The notes below the pieces were generated by a model. It worked only from the letters and a program-made list of their open reading frames with translations, was not told the DNA's origin and ran no database searches. Below, in pieces: positions 40,216 through 49,273 of a stretch of DNA of 64,000 nt (positions are counted from its first letter, which is position 1; the number at the start of each line of letters is the position of its first letter). The stretch is taken from assembly GCF_008704555.1 (NCBI RefSeq), contig NZ_CP023702.1, positions 5,990,001 through 6,054,000 on the forward strand, read 5' to 3'. A program made the translations under genes and the position numbers. This stretch comes from Streptomyces nitrosporeus. GTDB taxonomy: Bacteria > Actinomycetota > Actinomycetes > Streptomycetales > Streptomycetaceae.

Positions 40216-41391
40216 TCACCACCGCGGGGCGCCACCGCCCGGGTACGGCGGGGGGTAGTGGCCCTGCGGGGGGAGGCCGGCGGCCTCGGTGAGGGCCGGG
40301 GCGAGGTCCTCCGTGCGGATCCGGCGGTCGATGTACAGCAGCGAGGTCACCACCTGGGGGAAGGTGGTGACGATGATCTGGGAGACCATCTGCCCCAGCA
40401 GCATGGCCACCATGTAGCCGCCCATCATGACCAGCACCGCGGCCACGCTCGGCTCCGGACCCAGCGACGCGCTGCCCAGCACGCTGGAGAACATGCCGAG
40501 GAACATGAACGGCAGCTGGACGAAGTAGCCCGCCACCCCGGCTATCGCGTACACGAGCAGGGTGATGCCGAAGACGCGCCACCAGTCACCGCGTATCAGC
40601 TGGGCCGAGCGGCGCATGGCGTCGACGGGGCGGCGCCCCTCGATGACCACGACCGCCGGTGCCAGGCAGAACCTGATCGCGATCCACACCGCCAGCGGAG
40701 CCGTCGCCAGGGCCCCGAGGATGCCGAGGACGGACGCCGTGACGGAACCCGTCCCGCTCTCCGCGGTGGCCGAGATGACGATCATCCCGATGAGCGCGAC
40801 CATCAGGAGCAGCACCGGGACGATGATGACCAGCGCGGTGAGGAACACCGCCCCCATGACCGGGAACAGGGCGGCCCAGGCGCGGCGCCACACCGCGGCG
40901 AAGGTGACGGCCCGCCCCAGGACGGCCTCCTGCACCACCGCGGGCACGGCCGCGTACATCAGGCCCGAGACGACCAGCATGGTGGCGATCCCGAGGACGG
41001 CCAGGCAGATCCCGGCGATCACGAGGGTGGAGACGTCACCGGGAGCCGGGTCCTCGTCGTACCCCAGCGCCACCATGCGGTCCAGGGTGTCCGAGACCGC
41101 GGAGTAGGCGACGGCGACCGCCACCGCCATCAGCAGCAGCGCGCCGCCGTACAGGGCGGCGGACAGTCCGATCAGGTGCTTGAAGTACTTGCCCAGCGTG
41201 GCGAACGCCCCGCTGAACACATCGCCCAGCTTCAGCGGCGCGAGCGGTATCACCCCCGGTTTCGGCGCCGGCACCCAGCCGCCCCAGCCCGGCGGCACGG
41301 GCGGCGCACCGTAGGGGGCACCGCCGTGCGGCGCACCCCCGCCCGGTATGCCCCCGTACGCGTCGCCACCCTGTCCCGCGTCCTGTGTCAC
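40216..41391 (-). CDS. Multi-helix membrane protein with Gly/Pro-rich N-terminus
   Basis: 391 aa from GTG 41391, preceded by GGCGGGGGC. The first ~60 residues are Gly/Pro-rich (GGGAPHGGAPYGAPPVPPGW), followed by about six to eight membrane helices such as AALYGGALLLMAVAVAVAYS and ALVIIVPVLLLMVALIGMIV, and a cytosolic Pro-rich tail. The segment RFCLAPAVVVIEGRRPVDAM then RRSAQLIRGDWWRVFGI is typical of DUF7544 / glycerophosphodiester-phosphodiesterase membrane-domain-like proteins. Role unknown. Confidence 0.8.
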   Translation of the reverse strand: MTQDAGQGGDAYGGIPGGGAPHGGAPYGAPPVPPGWGGWVPAPKPGVIPLAPLKLGDVFSGAFATLGKYFKHLIGLSAALYGGALLLMAVAVAVAYSAVSDTLDRMVALGYDEDPAPGDVSTLVIAGICLAVLGIATMLVVSGLMYAAVPAVVQEAVLGRAVTFAAVWRRAWAALFPVMGAVFLTALVIIVPVLLLMVALIGMIVISATAESGTGSVTASVLGILGALATAPLAVWIAIRFCLAPAVVVIEGRRPVDAMRRSAQLIRGDWWRVFGITLLVYAIAGVAGYFVQLPFMFLGMFSSVLGSASLGPEPSVAAVLVMMGGYMVAMLLGQMVSQIIVTTFPQVVTSLLYIDRRIRTEDLAPALTEAAGLPPQGHYPPPYPGGGAPRW

Positions 41392-41635
41392 CGCTGCCCC
41401 CGCCGTGTCGTGTTGTTCCGCACCTGCTGACCGGTACGACTGTGTGACCGGTCGGAATACCGTAGCGCCCCGTGCTGCGTACACCTGTACGTATCCAGGT
41501 GCGCGGATGCGTACAGGGGGACACGGGCCGCCGGGCGCCGGCCTCGCCGTGGCGGGTGTGCGGTGGCCGGTCCGGGCCCTGCTGCCTCCTGAGACCGGTT
41601 CGCCCGCGCGGCACCCGGCCGGTTAGGTTCTGTCC

Positions 41636-42634
41636 ATGACCGACACGACTTCCCAGGGCTCCGCCCGCACCACCGGCGCCGTCGCCGCCGGCCTCGCCAC
41701 CATCGCCGGTGACGGCACCGTCCTCGACACCTGGTTCCCCGCCCCCGAACTGGTCGCCGACCCCGGCCCGGCCGGCACCCAGCGCCTGAGTGCCGAGGAG
41801 GCGGTGAACAAGCTGGGCGAGGGCGCCGCCAGGGCGATCGGTGTGGACGCCCGCCGCGGTGTGGAGACCGTCGCCGTGAACACGGTCATCTCCTCGCTGG
41901 ACGACAAGCCGCTCGACGCGCACGACACCTACCTGCGCCTCCACCTGCTCTCGCACCGGCTCGTCCGGCCCCACGGGCTGAACCTGGACGGCATCTTCGG
42001 TTTCCTCGCCAACGTCGCCTGGACCTCGCTCGGCCCGGTCGCCGTCGACGACCTGGAGAAGGTCCGGCTCAACGCCCGCGCCGAGGGCCTGCACCTCCAG
42101 GTCACCTCGGTGGACAAGTTCCCGCGCATGACGGACTACGTGGCCCCCAAGGGCGTACGCATCGCGGACGCCGACCGGGTCAGGCTCGGCGCGCACCTGG
42201 CCGCCGGCACGACGGTCATGCACGAGGGCTTCGTCAACTTCAACGCCGGTACGCTCGGCACCTCCATGGTCGAGGGCCGCATCTCCGCGGGCGTCGTCGT
42301 CGGTGACGGCTCCGACATCGGCGGCGGCGCCTCCACCATGGGCACCCTCTCCGGCGGCGGCAAGGAGCGCATCGCCATCGGCGAGCGCTGCCTGATCGGC
42401 GCCGAGGCCGGGGTCGGTATCGCGCTCGGTGACGAGTGCGTCGTCGAGGCCGGGCTCTACGTCACCGCCGGCACCCGGGTGACCATGCCCGACGGGCAGG
42501 TCGTCAAGGCCCGCGAGCTCTCCGGCGCCTCGAACATCCTCTTCCGCCGCAACTCCGTCTCCGGTGCCGTCGAGGCCCGCCCCAACAACGCGGTCTGGGG
42601 CGGCCTCAACGACGTCCTGCACAGCCACAACTAG
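41636..42634 (+). CDS. dapD: 2,3,4,5-tetrahydropyridine-2,6-dicarboxylate N-succinyltransferase
   Basis: 332 aa. Adds succinyl to tetrahydrodipicolinate in the succinylase route to diaminopimelate and lysine. The C-terminal left-handed beta-helix is visible from GVRIADADRVRLGAHLAAGT through ISAGVVVGDGSDIGGGASTM and IGERCLIGAEAGVGIALGDE, the actinobacterial DapD form with a longer N-terminal domain. ATG 41636. Its TAG stop shares the palindrome CTAG with the stop of dapA on the other strand. Confidence 0.94.
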   Translation: MTDTTSQGSARTTGAVAAGLATIAGDGTVLDTWFPAPELVADPGPAGTQRLSAEEAVNKLGEGAARAIGVDARRGVETVAVNTVISSLDDKPLDAHDTYLRLHLLSHRLVRPHGLNLDGIFGFLANVAWTSLGPVAVDDLEKVRLNARAEGLHLQVTSVDKFPRMTDYVAPKGVRIADADRVRLGAHLAAGTTVMHEGFVNFNAGTLGTSMVEGRISAGVVVGDGSDIGGGASTMGTLSGGGKERIAIGERCLIGAEAGVGIALGDECVVEAGLYVTAGTRVTMPDGQVVKARELSGASNILFRRNSVSGAVEARPNNAVWGGLNDVLHSHN

Positions 42635-43554
42635 CTCGTAGCCGCCAGGAGTTCCTCCAGCGTCCGCCGCAGCCCGGCGACCGTACCCCGGTCGGCGGGC
42701 TGCAGCGGTTCGCGGACCGGGCCCGTCTCCAGCAGCGCCTTCACCGTGACCGTGCCGGGCAGCCCCGCGGCCATCACCGCCTCCACCAGCGGGGCCGTCA
42801 GCCCGTTCAGCCGGGCGGCCCCGCAGGTGTCGCCCGCGTCGAACGCGTCCAGCACCGCCCGCATCTGACGGGGCGCCACATTGGCGACCGTGCTCACGTA
42901 GCCCGCCCCGCCGAGGGCGTACAGCGGGAGGTTCAGCTCCTCGCAGCCCGAGTAGTACGCCAGCGAGGTCCCGGCCATCACCCGGGTGGCCGCGAGCAGG
43001 TCGTACGAGCAGTCCTTGACCGCGACGACACGCGGATGCTCCGCCAGCCGCAGCATCGTCTCCGGCTCGATCCGGGTGCCGGTGCGGCCGGGGATGTCGT
43101 AGAGCATCAGGGGGATGCCGGTGGCCTCGGCGACCCGCAGGAAGTGGGCCCGGACGGCGTCCTGCGGGGGACGGCTGTAGTACGGGGTGACCACCAGCAG
43201 CCCGTCCGCGCCCGCCGCCTCCGCCTCCCGGGCGAGACGGACCGTGTGCCGGGTGTCGGCGCTGCCGACCCCGGCGACCAGCCGCACCTCCTCGCCGACC
43301 GCTTCCCGCACCGCCTTCAGCAGGGCCGTCTTCTCCGCGTCGTCGGTGGTCGGCGACTCGCCTGTGGTGCCGTTCAGCACCAGCCCGTCGCAGCCGCCCG
43401 CCACCAGTGCGCGGGCGTGCCGCCCGGCCGCCTCCGTATCCAGGTCACCGGCGGCGGTGAACGGGGTGACCATGGCGCAGAGGGTGCGGCCGAAGGGCCC
43501 GGACGGCCGCGCGGGTCGGGGCGGGACGGAGGGGCGTGCCGGTGTCGTCGTCAT
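42631..43554 (-). CDS. dapA: 4-hydroxy-tetrahydrodipicolinate synthase
   Basis: 307-aa TIM-barrel lyase condensing pyruvate and aspartate semialdehyde, the first lysine-branch step. Motifs: FGRTLCAMVTPFTAAGDLD, LVLNGTTGESPTT (GTTGE), Y152 in LMLYDIPGRTG, the Schiff-base K180 in VVAVKDCSYD, and SGCEELNLPLYALGGAGYVS. The start at 43554 gives a short Pro-rich lead before the barrel. Convergent with dapD, the next-but-one enzyme of the pathway, with a 4-bp overlap. Confidence 0.93.
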   Translation of the reverse strand: MTTTPARPSVPPRPARPSGPFGRTLCAMVTPFTAAGDLDTEAAGRHARALVAGGCDGLVLNGTTGESPTTDDAEKTALLKAVREAVGEEVRLVAGVGSADTRHTVRLAREAEAAGADGLLVVTPYYSRPPQDAVRAHFLRVAEATGIPLMLYDIPGRTGTRIEPETMLRLAEHPRVVAVKDCSYDLLAATRVMAGTSLAYYSGCEELNLPLYALGGAGYVSTVANVAPRQMRAVLDAFDAGDTCGAARLNGLTAPLVEAVMAAGLPGTVTVKALLETGPVREPLQPADRGTVAGLRRTLEELLAATS

Positions 43555-43750
43555 GTCCGCAGTGTCGGCCGAGCAGACTGTGCAGGTCCACTTAGATCTT
43601 CTGGGTGTGAAGGTGAAGCAGAGCTGAAGAGTCGGGCGCGGGTGCCGGTGCCGCCGGGTCTGGCATGATCGAACGGGTGAGCGGTCGGCGGGGCCCGGCG
43701 GCCCCTCGCGGGCGGTTCGTGCCATTCGTGCCAGGGGGAGAGTGCGGAGC

Positions 43751-44416
43751 ATGCGAGTACGGAACACGGTCGCGGCGCTTCTCGGCGCGGCCGGGGCGCT
43801 GGCACTCACGGGGTGCGCGGGCTTCCTCGTGCCGGCAGGGGAGGGGGAGCCCGATCCCACGCCGAGCAGGGCGTACGCCACCGGCCGGCCGGCCCCGCCC
43901 TACGCGGAGTCCCTGCCGGGCTCCCCGCCTCCCGTACCGGCCGCCCCCACGGCCCAGGCGCCCCCGCAGGGCGCGCCGGGCATCACCGCCCCGGCGGAGG
44001 ACTGCCCGGCCTCCGGGGTGAGCGTCGGGATGGGGGAGGTGCAGACGGCGATGTTCCACCGCGCCGTCGTGCTCACCCTGACCAACTGCGGCACCGAGGA
44101 CTACCCCGTCCGCGGCTACCCGGCCGTCCGCGCGCTCGACGACGGCGAACGGATCCCGGTCCCGGTGAACGCGGGCGGATCGATGTTCGGCCCGGACCCG
44201 GGGCCGAAGAACATCACGCTGAAGCCCGGCGGCACCGTCAAGTCCGTCCTGGCGTGGGTCTCCACGAAGGAGGGCGGCGACCTCATCGAGGGCGACGCCC
44301 TGGAGATCGCCGCGGCCCCCGACGCGGGCGCCCGGGTCTTTCCGCTGGAAGGCCACGACCTGCGCCTGATGGACGAGTTGAACACCACGGCCTGGCGCAC
44401 CGAACTCGCCCGCTGA
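43751..44416 (+). CDS. DUF4232 lipoprotein
   Basis: 221 aa from ATG 43751 (GTG at 43742 is possible). Lipobox ALALTGCAG at residues about 16-24 marks it as a lipoprotein. A Pro-rich spacer is followed by the DUF4232 beta domain: CPASGVSVGMGEVQTAMFHR, VLTLTNCGTEDYPVRGYPAV and VSTKEGGDLIEGDALEIAA. Exported and anchored in the membrane; function unknown. Divergent from dapA. Confidence 0.9.
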   Translation: MRVRNTVAALLGAAGALALTGCAGFLVPAGEGEPDPTPSRAYATGRPAPPYAESLPGSPPPVPAAPTAQAPPQGAPGITAPAEDCPASGVSVGMGEVQTAMFHRAVVLTLTNCGTEDYPVRGYPAVRALDDGERIPVPVNAGGSMFGPDPGPKNITLKPGGTVKSVLAWVSTKEGGDLIEGDALEIAAAPDAGARVFPLEGHDLRLMDELNTTAWRTELAR

Positions 44417-44776
44417 GCGGACGGGTGGCCGCGCGGGCGGGCAGGACGGGCGGACGGGCGGGCAGGCGGGACGGGGCCGCGTCCGGGCCGGGCACGGTGT
44501 GCGCGTGGGCCGGACGCGGCGTGCGCGTCGGGCGGTGTACGGCGTGCGGGCGGGGCGGAGCCGCGCCCCGGGGCGCGGGGGCGGCCCTCGGAGCCGCGGA
44601 CGGAGGGGGAGCGCGGAGCCCCCACGAGGCCCCGTCCTCGGGCGGAACCGGGCGGCACGGGACGAAATACGTCTACGCTGGGACGCCGGTCCGCCCGCGA
44701 CTCGGTGCAGTGACGGGTCCTCCCGTCGAGGCGGGCCGCTCGCACCCACCCCGCGTACCGCCCGAGGAGACCCCTG
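44417..44776. other. G-rich non-coding gap
   Basis: No gene seen. 44420-44480 is a run of GGGCGGGCAGG-type motifs with many G-tracts. Near the end, TACGCT at about 44675 could be the -10 of the next gene. Confidence 0.5.
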
Positions 44777-46270
44777 ATGTCCGCAGAGCGCCCCTCCCTG
44801 CCGCCCGTACGGCTGCACTCCGAAGCCGAACTGGCGCGGGACGCGCTGGCCGCTCCGCTGCTCGCCCGCGCCGTCCGGCTCGCACGCTGGGCGGGACCCG
44901 ATACGCGGGTCGGCGCCGGCGGCGAACTCGTCGAGGCCCAACTGCCCGCCGCCGCCGCGCACCTCGGGCTCGCCGACGACGAGGACGGGGCCGCCTACGC
45001 CAGCGAGGCGTGGCGCCTCGCGGTCGACACCGGGCTGGTGGACGTGGAGGACCCGGAGGACGCCGCCGTGTCCGGCTCCGGTGACGACCCGGCCGGTGAG
45101 GCCGGGGGGACCGTCACCGCGGGCGACAACCTGGCCCTGCTGACCGGGGGTTCCCCGCAGGACGTCCTCGGGATCTGGCTCGACGGCCTGGAGGCCGTGC
45201 ACGCCGACGCCACCGCGCCCGCCTTCGACGACTTCGCCGACCTGGTCAACGAGGACGGCAGCGTCGACTTCGACGCCCTGGACTGGGACCCGGAGGCCGA
45301 GGCGGAGTTCCTCGACGGCGTACTCGGCAACCTCTACCTGCTCACCCTCTCGGAGAACGGCCCCGGGAACGGCCCCGTCCCGCTGCCCGCGCTGGCCGCG
45401 TCCGTCGTCGTCCCCGACGACATGGACGAGCCGACCGACGAGGTCCTGGAGGAGGTCTCGGAGGCGATGATGCGGCTCGACGACCAGTTCCGGGTCCTCG
45501 AACCCATGGGGATCGTCGAGTACCGGCCGGTGGACGAGACGCTGCTGGCCGGCGAGGGGGAGGACGGCGGGGACGGCCCCGAACCCGACGACGAGGACAT
45601 GACCCGGTACGGCATGGTCCGCCTCACCCCGCTCGGCCTCTACGGCATCCGCGAACGCATGCTGGAGGCCGGGGTCGACGCCCCCGCCGTCGGCGACCTC
45701 GCCGACAAGGGCGCCGACGCTCTCCTCGACGGCATCGCGTACTACCCCGAGGACGCCGCCCGCGCCGAGGTGGTGCTCTGGCTCGCCGGGCGCGAGGACG
45801 AGGGGATCACCGCCGCGGCGGCCGAACTCCTCGCCGCCGCCCGGGGGTCCGACCAGGGCGGCCCCCTGCGCCGGCTCCACTGCCAGGAGGCCCTCGCGTC
45901 GGCCGGCCCGGAGGCCGAACCCGCGGTACGCGCCGTCCTGGACGACCCCGAACTCGGTGGTCTGGCCCGGGTCTGGCTCGTGGAACGAGGCGCCACCGAC
46001 GTGCCCGCACCGCCCGAGGCGATGGTCTTCTGGCTCGCGGTGGACACCATCGCGGCCCAACTGGACGCCGACGGGGACATCGAGGAACTCCAGGAACTCG
46101 TGGAGGGGCTCAGCGGCCGGCACAGCGGGTTCTTCGACGAGGTCTGGCGCGTCGACCACCCGGCGACCGCCGAGGTCCTGGAGGCGATGGGCCGCCTGCA
46201 CCGCGACCGGGGGACGGCCAAGGCGGCACGCAAGGCGGCCTACAAGGCGCGGTCGCGGCAGAAGGACTGA
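44777..46270 (+). CDS. Conserved Streptomyces protein of unknown function, 497 aa
   Basis: Large acidic soluble protein (isoelectric point clearly low from many Asp/Glu). The N-terminal part has LLARAVRLARWAGPDTRVGA and NLALLTGGSPQDVLGIWLDG; the middle has VPDDMDEPTDEVLEEVSEAM and RYGMVRLTPLGLYGIRERML, which looks like a winged-helix segment; the C-terminal ~150 residues are HEAT-like helices ending in a basic tail KAARKAAYKARSRQKD. I recognise it as conserved in Streptomyces but cannot assign a function. ATG 44777 after GAGGAG. Confidence 0.85.
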   Translation: MSAERPSLPPVRLHSEAELARDALAAPLLARAVRLARWAGPDTRVGAGGELVEAQLPAAAAHLGLADDEDGAAYASEAWRLAVDTGLVDVEDPEDAAVSGSGDDPAGEAGGTVTAGDNLALLTGGSPQDVLGIWLDGLEAVHADATAPAFDDFADLVNEDGSVDFDALDWDPEAEAEFLDGVLGNLYLLTLSENGPGNGPVPLPALAASVVVPDDMDEPTDEVLEEVSEAMMRLDDQFRVLEPMGIVEYRPVDETLLAGEGEDGGDGPEPDDEDMTRYGMVRLTPLGLYGIRERMLEAGVDAPAVGDLADKGADALLDGIAYYPEDAARAEVVLWLAGREDEGITAAAAELLAAARGSDQGGPLRRLHCQEALASAGPEAEPAVRAVLDDPELGGLARVWLVERGATDVPAPPEAMVFWLAVDTIAAQLDADGDIEELQELVEGLSGRHSGFFDEVWRVDHPATAEVLEAMGRLHRDRGTAKAARKAAYKARSRQKD

Positions 46271-46507
46271 CCGGGAGAGCGAGATGGGCGGGCGCGGCCG
46301 CGGCCCTGCCGCCACGGCCGCGCCCGCCCGCCGGTGCTGCCGGTGTCCGGCGGTGCTCCTGATATCCGCCGGTGTCCGGCGGTCCTCCCGGTGTCCCCGG
46401 TATCCGGCAGTGTTCCCGGTCTTCGCCGTCCGTTCACCGGGCCGTCCACCGGCACCGGCCCACGGCTGGGAGCATCCGGTTCCTCAGAGGAACGAACCGG
46501 AGGAACG
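46271..46507. other. Low-complexity gap before the phytase-like gene
   Basis: Contains imperfect repeats of CCGGTGTCCGGCGGT type (46330-46420). GTTCACCGG (46432) and GTCCACCGG (46444) are spaced 12 bp and recall half-sites of a PHO box, though the spacing is one too long. AGAGGAACG lies before the start. Confidence 0.4.
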
Positions 46508-48841
46508 ATGCTCCCGAAGAGAACCTGTGCCGCGCTCGCGGTCCTGGCCGTGACCGCGGGCACCCTGGTGGGCGCGGGTGTGGCCAACGCGGGCCAGAAC
46601 CACGGCGGAGGCGACCGCGGACCGAGGCCGGCGGCCTTCGAACGCACCGCCACCTACCCGGTGTTCCAGAACCGGCCGGCCGGCGAGGACGCCGCGGCGC
46701 AGACGGTCGCCGAGATCTCCGCGACCAGCGAGGACGGCCGCACGCTGGTCTACACGGACGCCGCCGCCAAGCGGATCGGCTTCCTCGACATCAGCGACGC
46801 CGCCCGGCCGAAGGGCCTCGGCACGCTCTCCCTGGCCGCACTGGGCGACGCCGAGGACGAACCGACCTCGGTGTCGGTCGTCGGCCCGTACGTCCTGGTC
46901 GTCGTGAACACCAGCGCGAGCCACACCCGGCCGTCCGGCCGCCTCGACGTCATCTCGCTGCGCACCCGCGAGCGGGTGGCCCGCCACGACCTGGGCGGCC
47001 AGCCCGACTCGATCGCGATCAGCAAGGACAAGCGGTACGCCGCCGTCGCCATCGAGAACGAACGCGACGAGGAGGCCGCCCCGGCCGGCGGTGAGGAGGG
47101 CGGACTCCCGCAGGCACCCGCCGGGTTCGTGCGGATCATCGACCTCAAGGACCCCTCGCCCGCCCGGTGGACCACCCGCGCGGTGCCGCTGACCCGGGCG
47201 GACGGCTCCGCACTGCCCGCCCTGGTGGCCGCGGGCATCACCGAGCCCACCGACCCGGAACCGGAGTACGTCTCCGTCAACAGCCGCGGCCAGCTCGCCG
47301 TGACCCTCCAGGAGAACAACGGCGTCGTCCTGATCGACCTCGCGTCCGGGCGCCTCACCAAGGCGTTCGGCGCCGGTACGGTCTCCCTCGACGGCATCGA
47401 CACCGCCGAGGACGGTGTCGTCGACCAGAGCGGATCCCTCACCGGCGTACCGCGTGAACCGGACGCGCTCGGCTGGATCGACGACCGCTACCTGGCCACC
47501 GCCAACGAGGGCGACTGGAAGGGCGGCACCCGCGGCTGGACCGTCTTCGACAGCCGTACCGGCATGGTGGCCTGGGACGCCGGCAACACCTACGAGCACA
47601 TCGCGGCGCGCCACGGCCTGCTGGACGACGGCCGCTCCGAGAACAAGGGCACCGAACCCGAAGGGCTGGCGATCGCCGCCTACGGCGGGAAGCGCTACGC
47701 CTTCGTCGGCTCCGAGCGCGGCAACTTCGTCGCCGTCTACGACGTCAGCAGGCCCACCCGGCCGGTGTTCGAGCAGGTACTGCCCACCACCAACGGCCCC
47801 GAGGGACTGCTGCCGGTCCCCTCGCGCGGACTCCTCGCCGTCTCCAGCGAGGAGGACGACGCCGGGGCCGGGGTACGCGCCTCGGTGAGCCTGTTCCGCC
47901 TGGGCGGGGGCGCCCCCGCCTTCCCGTCGCTCGTCTCGGCCGACGGCCCCACGGGCGCGCCCATCGGCTGGGGCGCGCTCGGCGCGCTGTCGGCCGTGCC
48001 GGGCCGCCCCGACGAGCTGTACACCGTCACCGACGCCGCGTACTCCACCACCCGCATCCTGACGGTCGACACGGGCGGCGGCCCGCGACGGGGCCCCGCC
48101 GTCATCACACGCGAGCTGACCGTCAAGGACGCCACGGGCGAGCCCGCCGACTACGACGCCGAAGGCATCCACGCCCGGCCCCAGGGAGGCTTCTGGCTGG
48201 CCGTCGAGGGGAGGACGGGCGCCGGCAACCAGCTGGTACGCCTGGACCGGAACGGTGTCACCCGGCAGGTCGTCCCGCTGCCCTCCGACGTCGCCGCGGG
48301 CCTCGGCGCGCAGGGCTTCGAAGGCGTCACCGCCACCACGGACCGGCGGGGCCACGAGATCGTCTGGACGGCGCTGCAGCGCCCGTCCTCCACCGACCCG
48401 GCCGGAGTGGTCCGGCTCGGCCGCTACGACGTCCGGGCCGGCACCTGGAGCTGGTACGGCTACCGGCTCTCCACCACCGCCACGGCCGGTGACTGGATCG
48501 GCCTGTCCGAGATCACCGTGTCCGGCGGCCGGCTCGCCCTCGTCGAACGCGACAAGCTGAACGGCCCCGCGGCCCGGGTGAAGCGGATCCACACGGTCCC
48601 CCTGCCGGAGGGCCCCGCCCCCGAGGGCACCCTGCCGGTCCTGCCGAAGACCCTCGCCCACGACGTGCTGCCCGCCCTGCGGGCCACGAAGGGCTGGACG
48701 CAGGAGAAGCTGGAAGGCCTCACCGTCGCCGGCAACGGCCACGTCTACGCCGTCACCGACAACGACGGCCTGGACGACTCCACGGGCGAGACGGTCTTCC
48801 TCGACCTCGGAAGAGCCCGCAAGGTACTCGGCGGGCACTGA
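46508..48841 (+). CDS. Secreted protein with phytase-like esterase domain
   Basis: 777 aa from ATG 46508. Sec signal peptide CAALAVLAVTAGTLVGAGVANA. Residues about 40-480 form a beta-propeller of the choice-of-anchor I type (SIAISKDKRYAAVAIENERD, TEPTDPEPEYVSVNSRGQLA then VTLQENNGVVLIDL, KGTEPEGLAIAAYGGKRYAF). The last ~280 residues are the phytase-like domain (PADYDAEGIHARPQGGFWLA, SDVAAGLGAQGFEGVTA, LYTVTDAAYSTTRILTVD). Likely a Ca-dependent extracellular phosphoesterase; substrate not certain. Next to phoX, which supports a phosphate-scavenging role. Confidence 0.85.
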   Translation: MLPKRTCAALAVLAVTAGTLVGAGVANAGQNHGGGDRGPRPAAFERTATYPVFQNRPAGEDAAAQTVAEISATSEDGRTLVYTDAAAKRIGFLDISDAARPKGLGTLSLAALGDAEDEPTSVSVVGPYVLVVVNTSASHTRPSGRLDVISLRTRERVARHDLGGQPDSIAISKDKRYAAVAIENERDEEAAPAGGEEGGLPQAPAGFVRIIDLKDPSPARWTTRAVPLTRADGSALPALVAAGITEPTDPEPEYVSVNSRGQLAVTLQENNGVVLIDLASGRLTKAFGAGTVSLDGIDTAEDGVVDQSGSLTGVPREPDALGWIDDRYLATANEGDWKGGTRGWTVFDSRTGMVAWDAGNTYEHIAARHGLLDDGRSENKGTEPEGLAIAAYGGKRYAFVGSERGNFVAVYDVSRPTRPVFEQVLPTTNGPEGLLPVPSRGLLAVSSEEDDAGAGVRASVSLFRLGGGAPAFPSLVSADGPTGAPIGWGALGALSAVPGRPDELYTVTDAAYSTTRILTVDTGGGPRRGPAVITRELTVKDATGEPADYDAEGIHARPQGGFWLAVEGRTGAGNQLVRLDRNGVTRQVVPLPSDVAAGLGAQGFEGVTATTDRRGHEIVWTALQRPSSTDPAGVVRLGRYDVRAGTWSWYGYRLSTTATAGDWIGLSEITVSGGRLALVERDKLNGPAARVKRIHTVPLPEGPAPEGTLPVLPKTLAHDVLPALRATKGWTQEKLEGLTVAGNGHVYAVTDNDGLDDSTGETVFLDLGRARKVLGGH

Positions 48842-48863
48842 CCCGCCCGCCGACGGGGGAAAC

Positions 48864-48896
48864 GGCCGCCTCCACCGCACCGCGGTGGAGGCGGCC
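48864..48896 (+). terminator. Perfect hairpin after the phytase-like gene
   Basis: GGCCGCCTCCACCGC pairs perfectly with GCGGTGGAGGCGGCC around a 3-base loop, 22 bp past the stop. Confidence 0.85.
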
Positions 48897-48913
48897 GCCG
48901 CGTACCGGGGCCG

Positions 48914-48955
48914 GCCGGGAGCCGGGAGCCGGGTGCCGGGTGCTGGATGCTGGGT
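48914..48955 (+). repeat. Six heptanucleotide repeats
   Basis: GCCGGGA, GCCGGGA, GCCGGGT, GCCGGGT, GCTGGAT, GCTGGGT in tandem, downstream of the phytase-like gene. The remaining gap to 49273 shows no gene. Confidence 0.85.
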
Positions 48956-49273
48956 GCCCGTCCCGGACCGCCGTGAACGGCCGGCCGGCCCTGGTGACGG
49001 GTGGCTCCGGATGATTCCCGGTGCTTTCGCGGCGAACGCCCGTACCGTCCGGGACGGCGGGGCGCGCTCCAGGGTGCCTGCGCAGAGCCATCGGCCCTTT
49101 CCGGACCGGGAGTGGCCGGTAATGGCCGGAGGTAAGGGTGGGTTCGTCCCTGTATCGGGGGCGCATTGGTGTACAGGACGCCGGAGGGCCGGGTCGCGTT
49201 CAGCTGGAGTTGGGGGGCGGCAGGGATCGTGATCACGCCAACCACACGGTTCACGTTGCACCAGGAGTCCGCG

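Noticed and set aside
48914..48955. Heptamer array as a CRISPR-like repeat
   Set aside because: Units are contiguous without spacers, so it is a simple tandem repeat.
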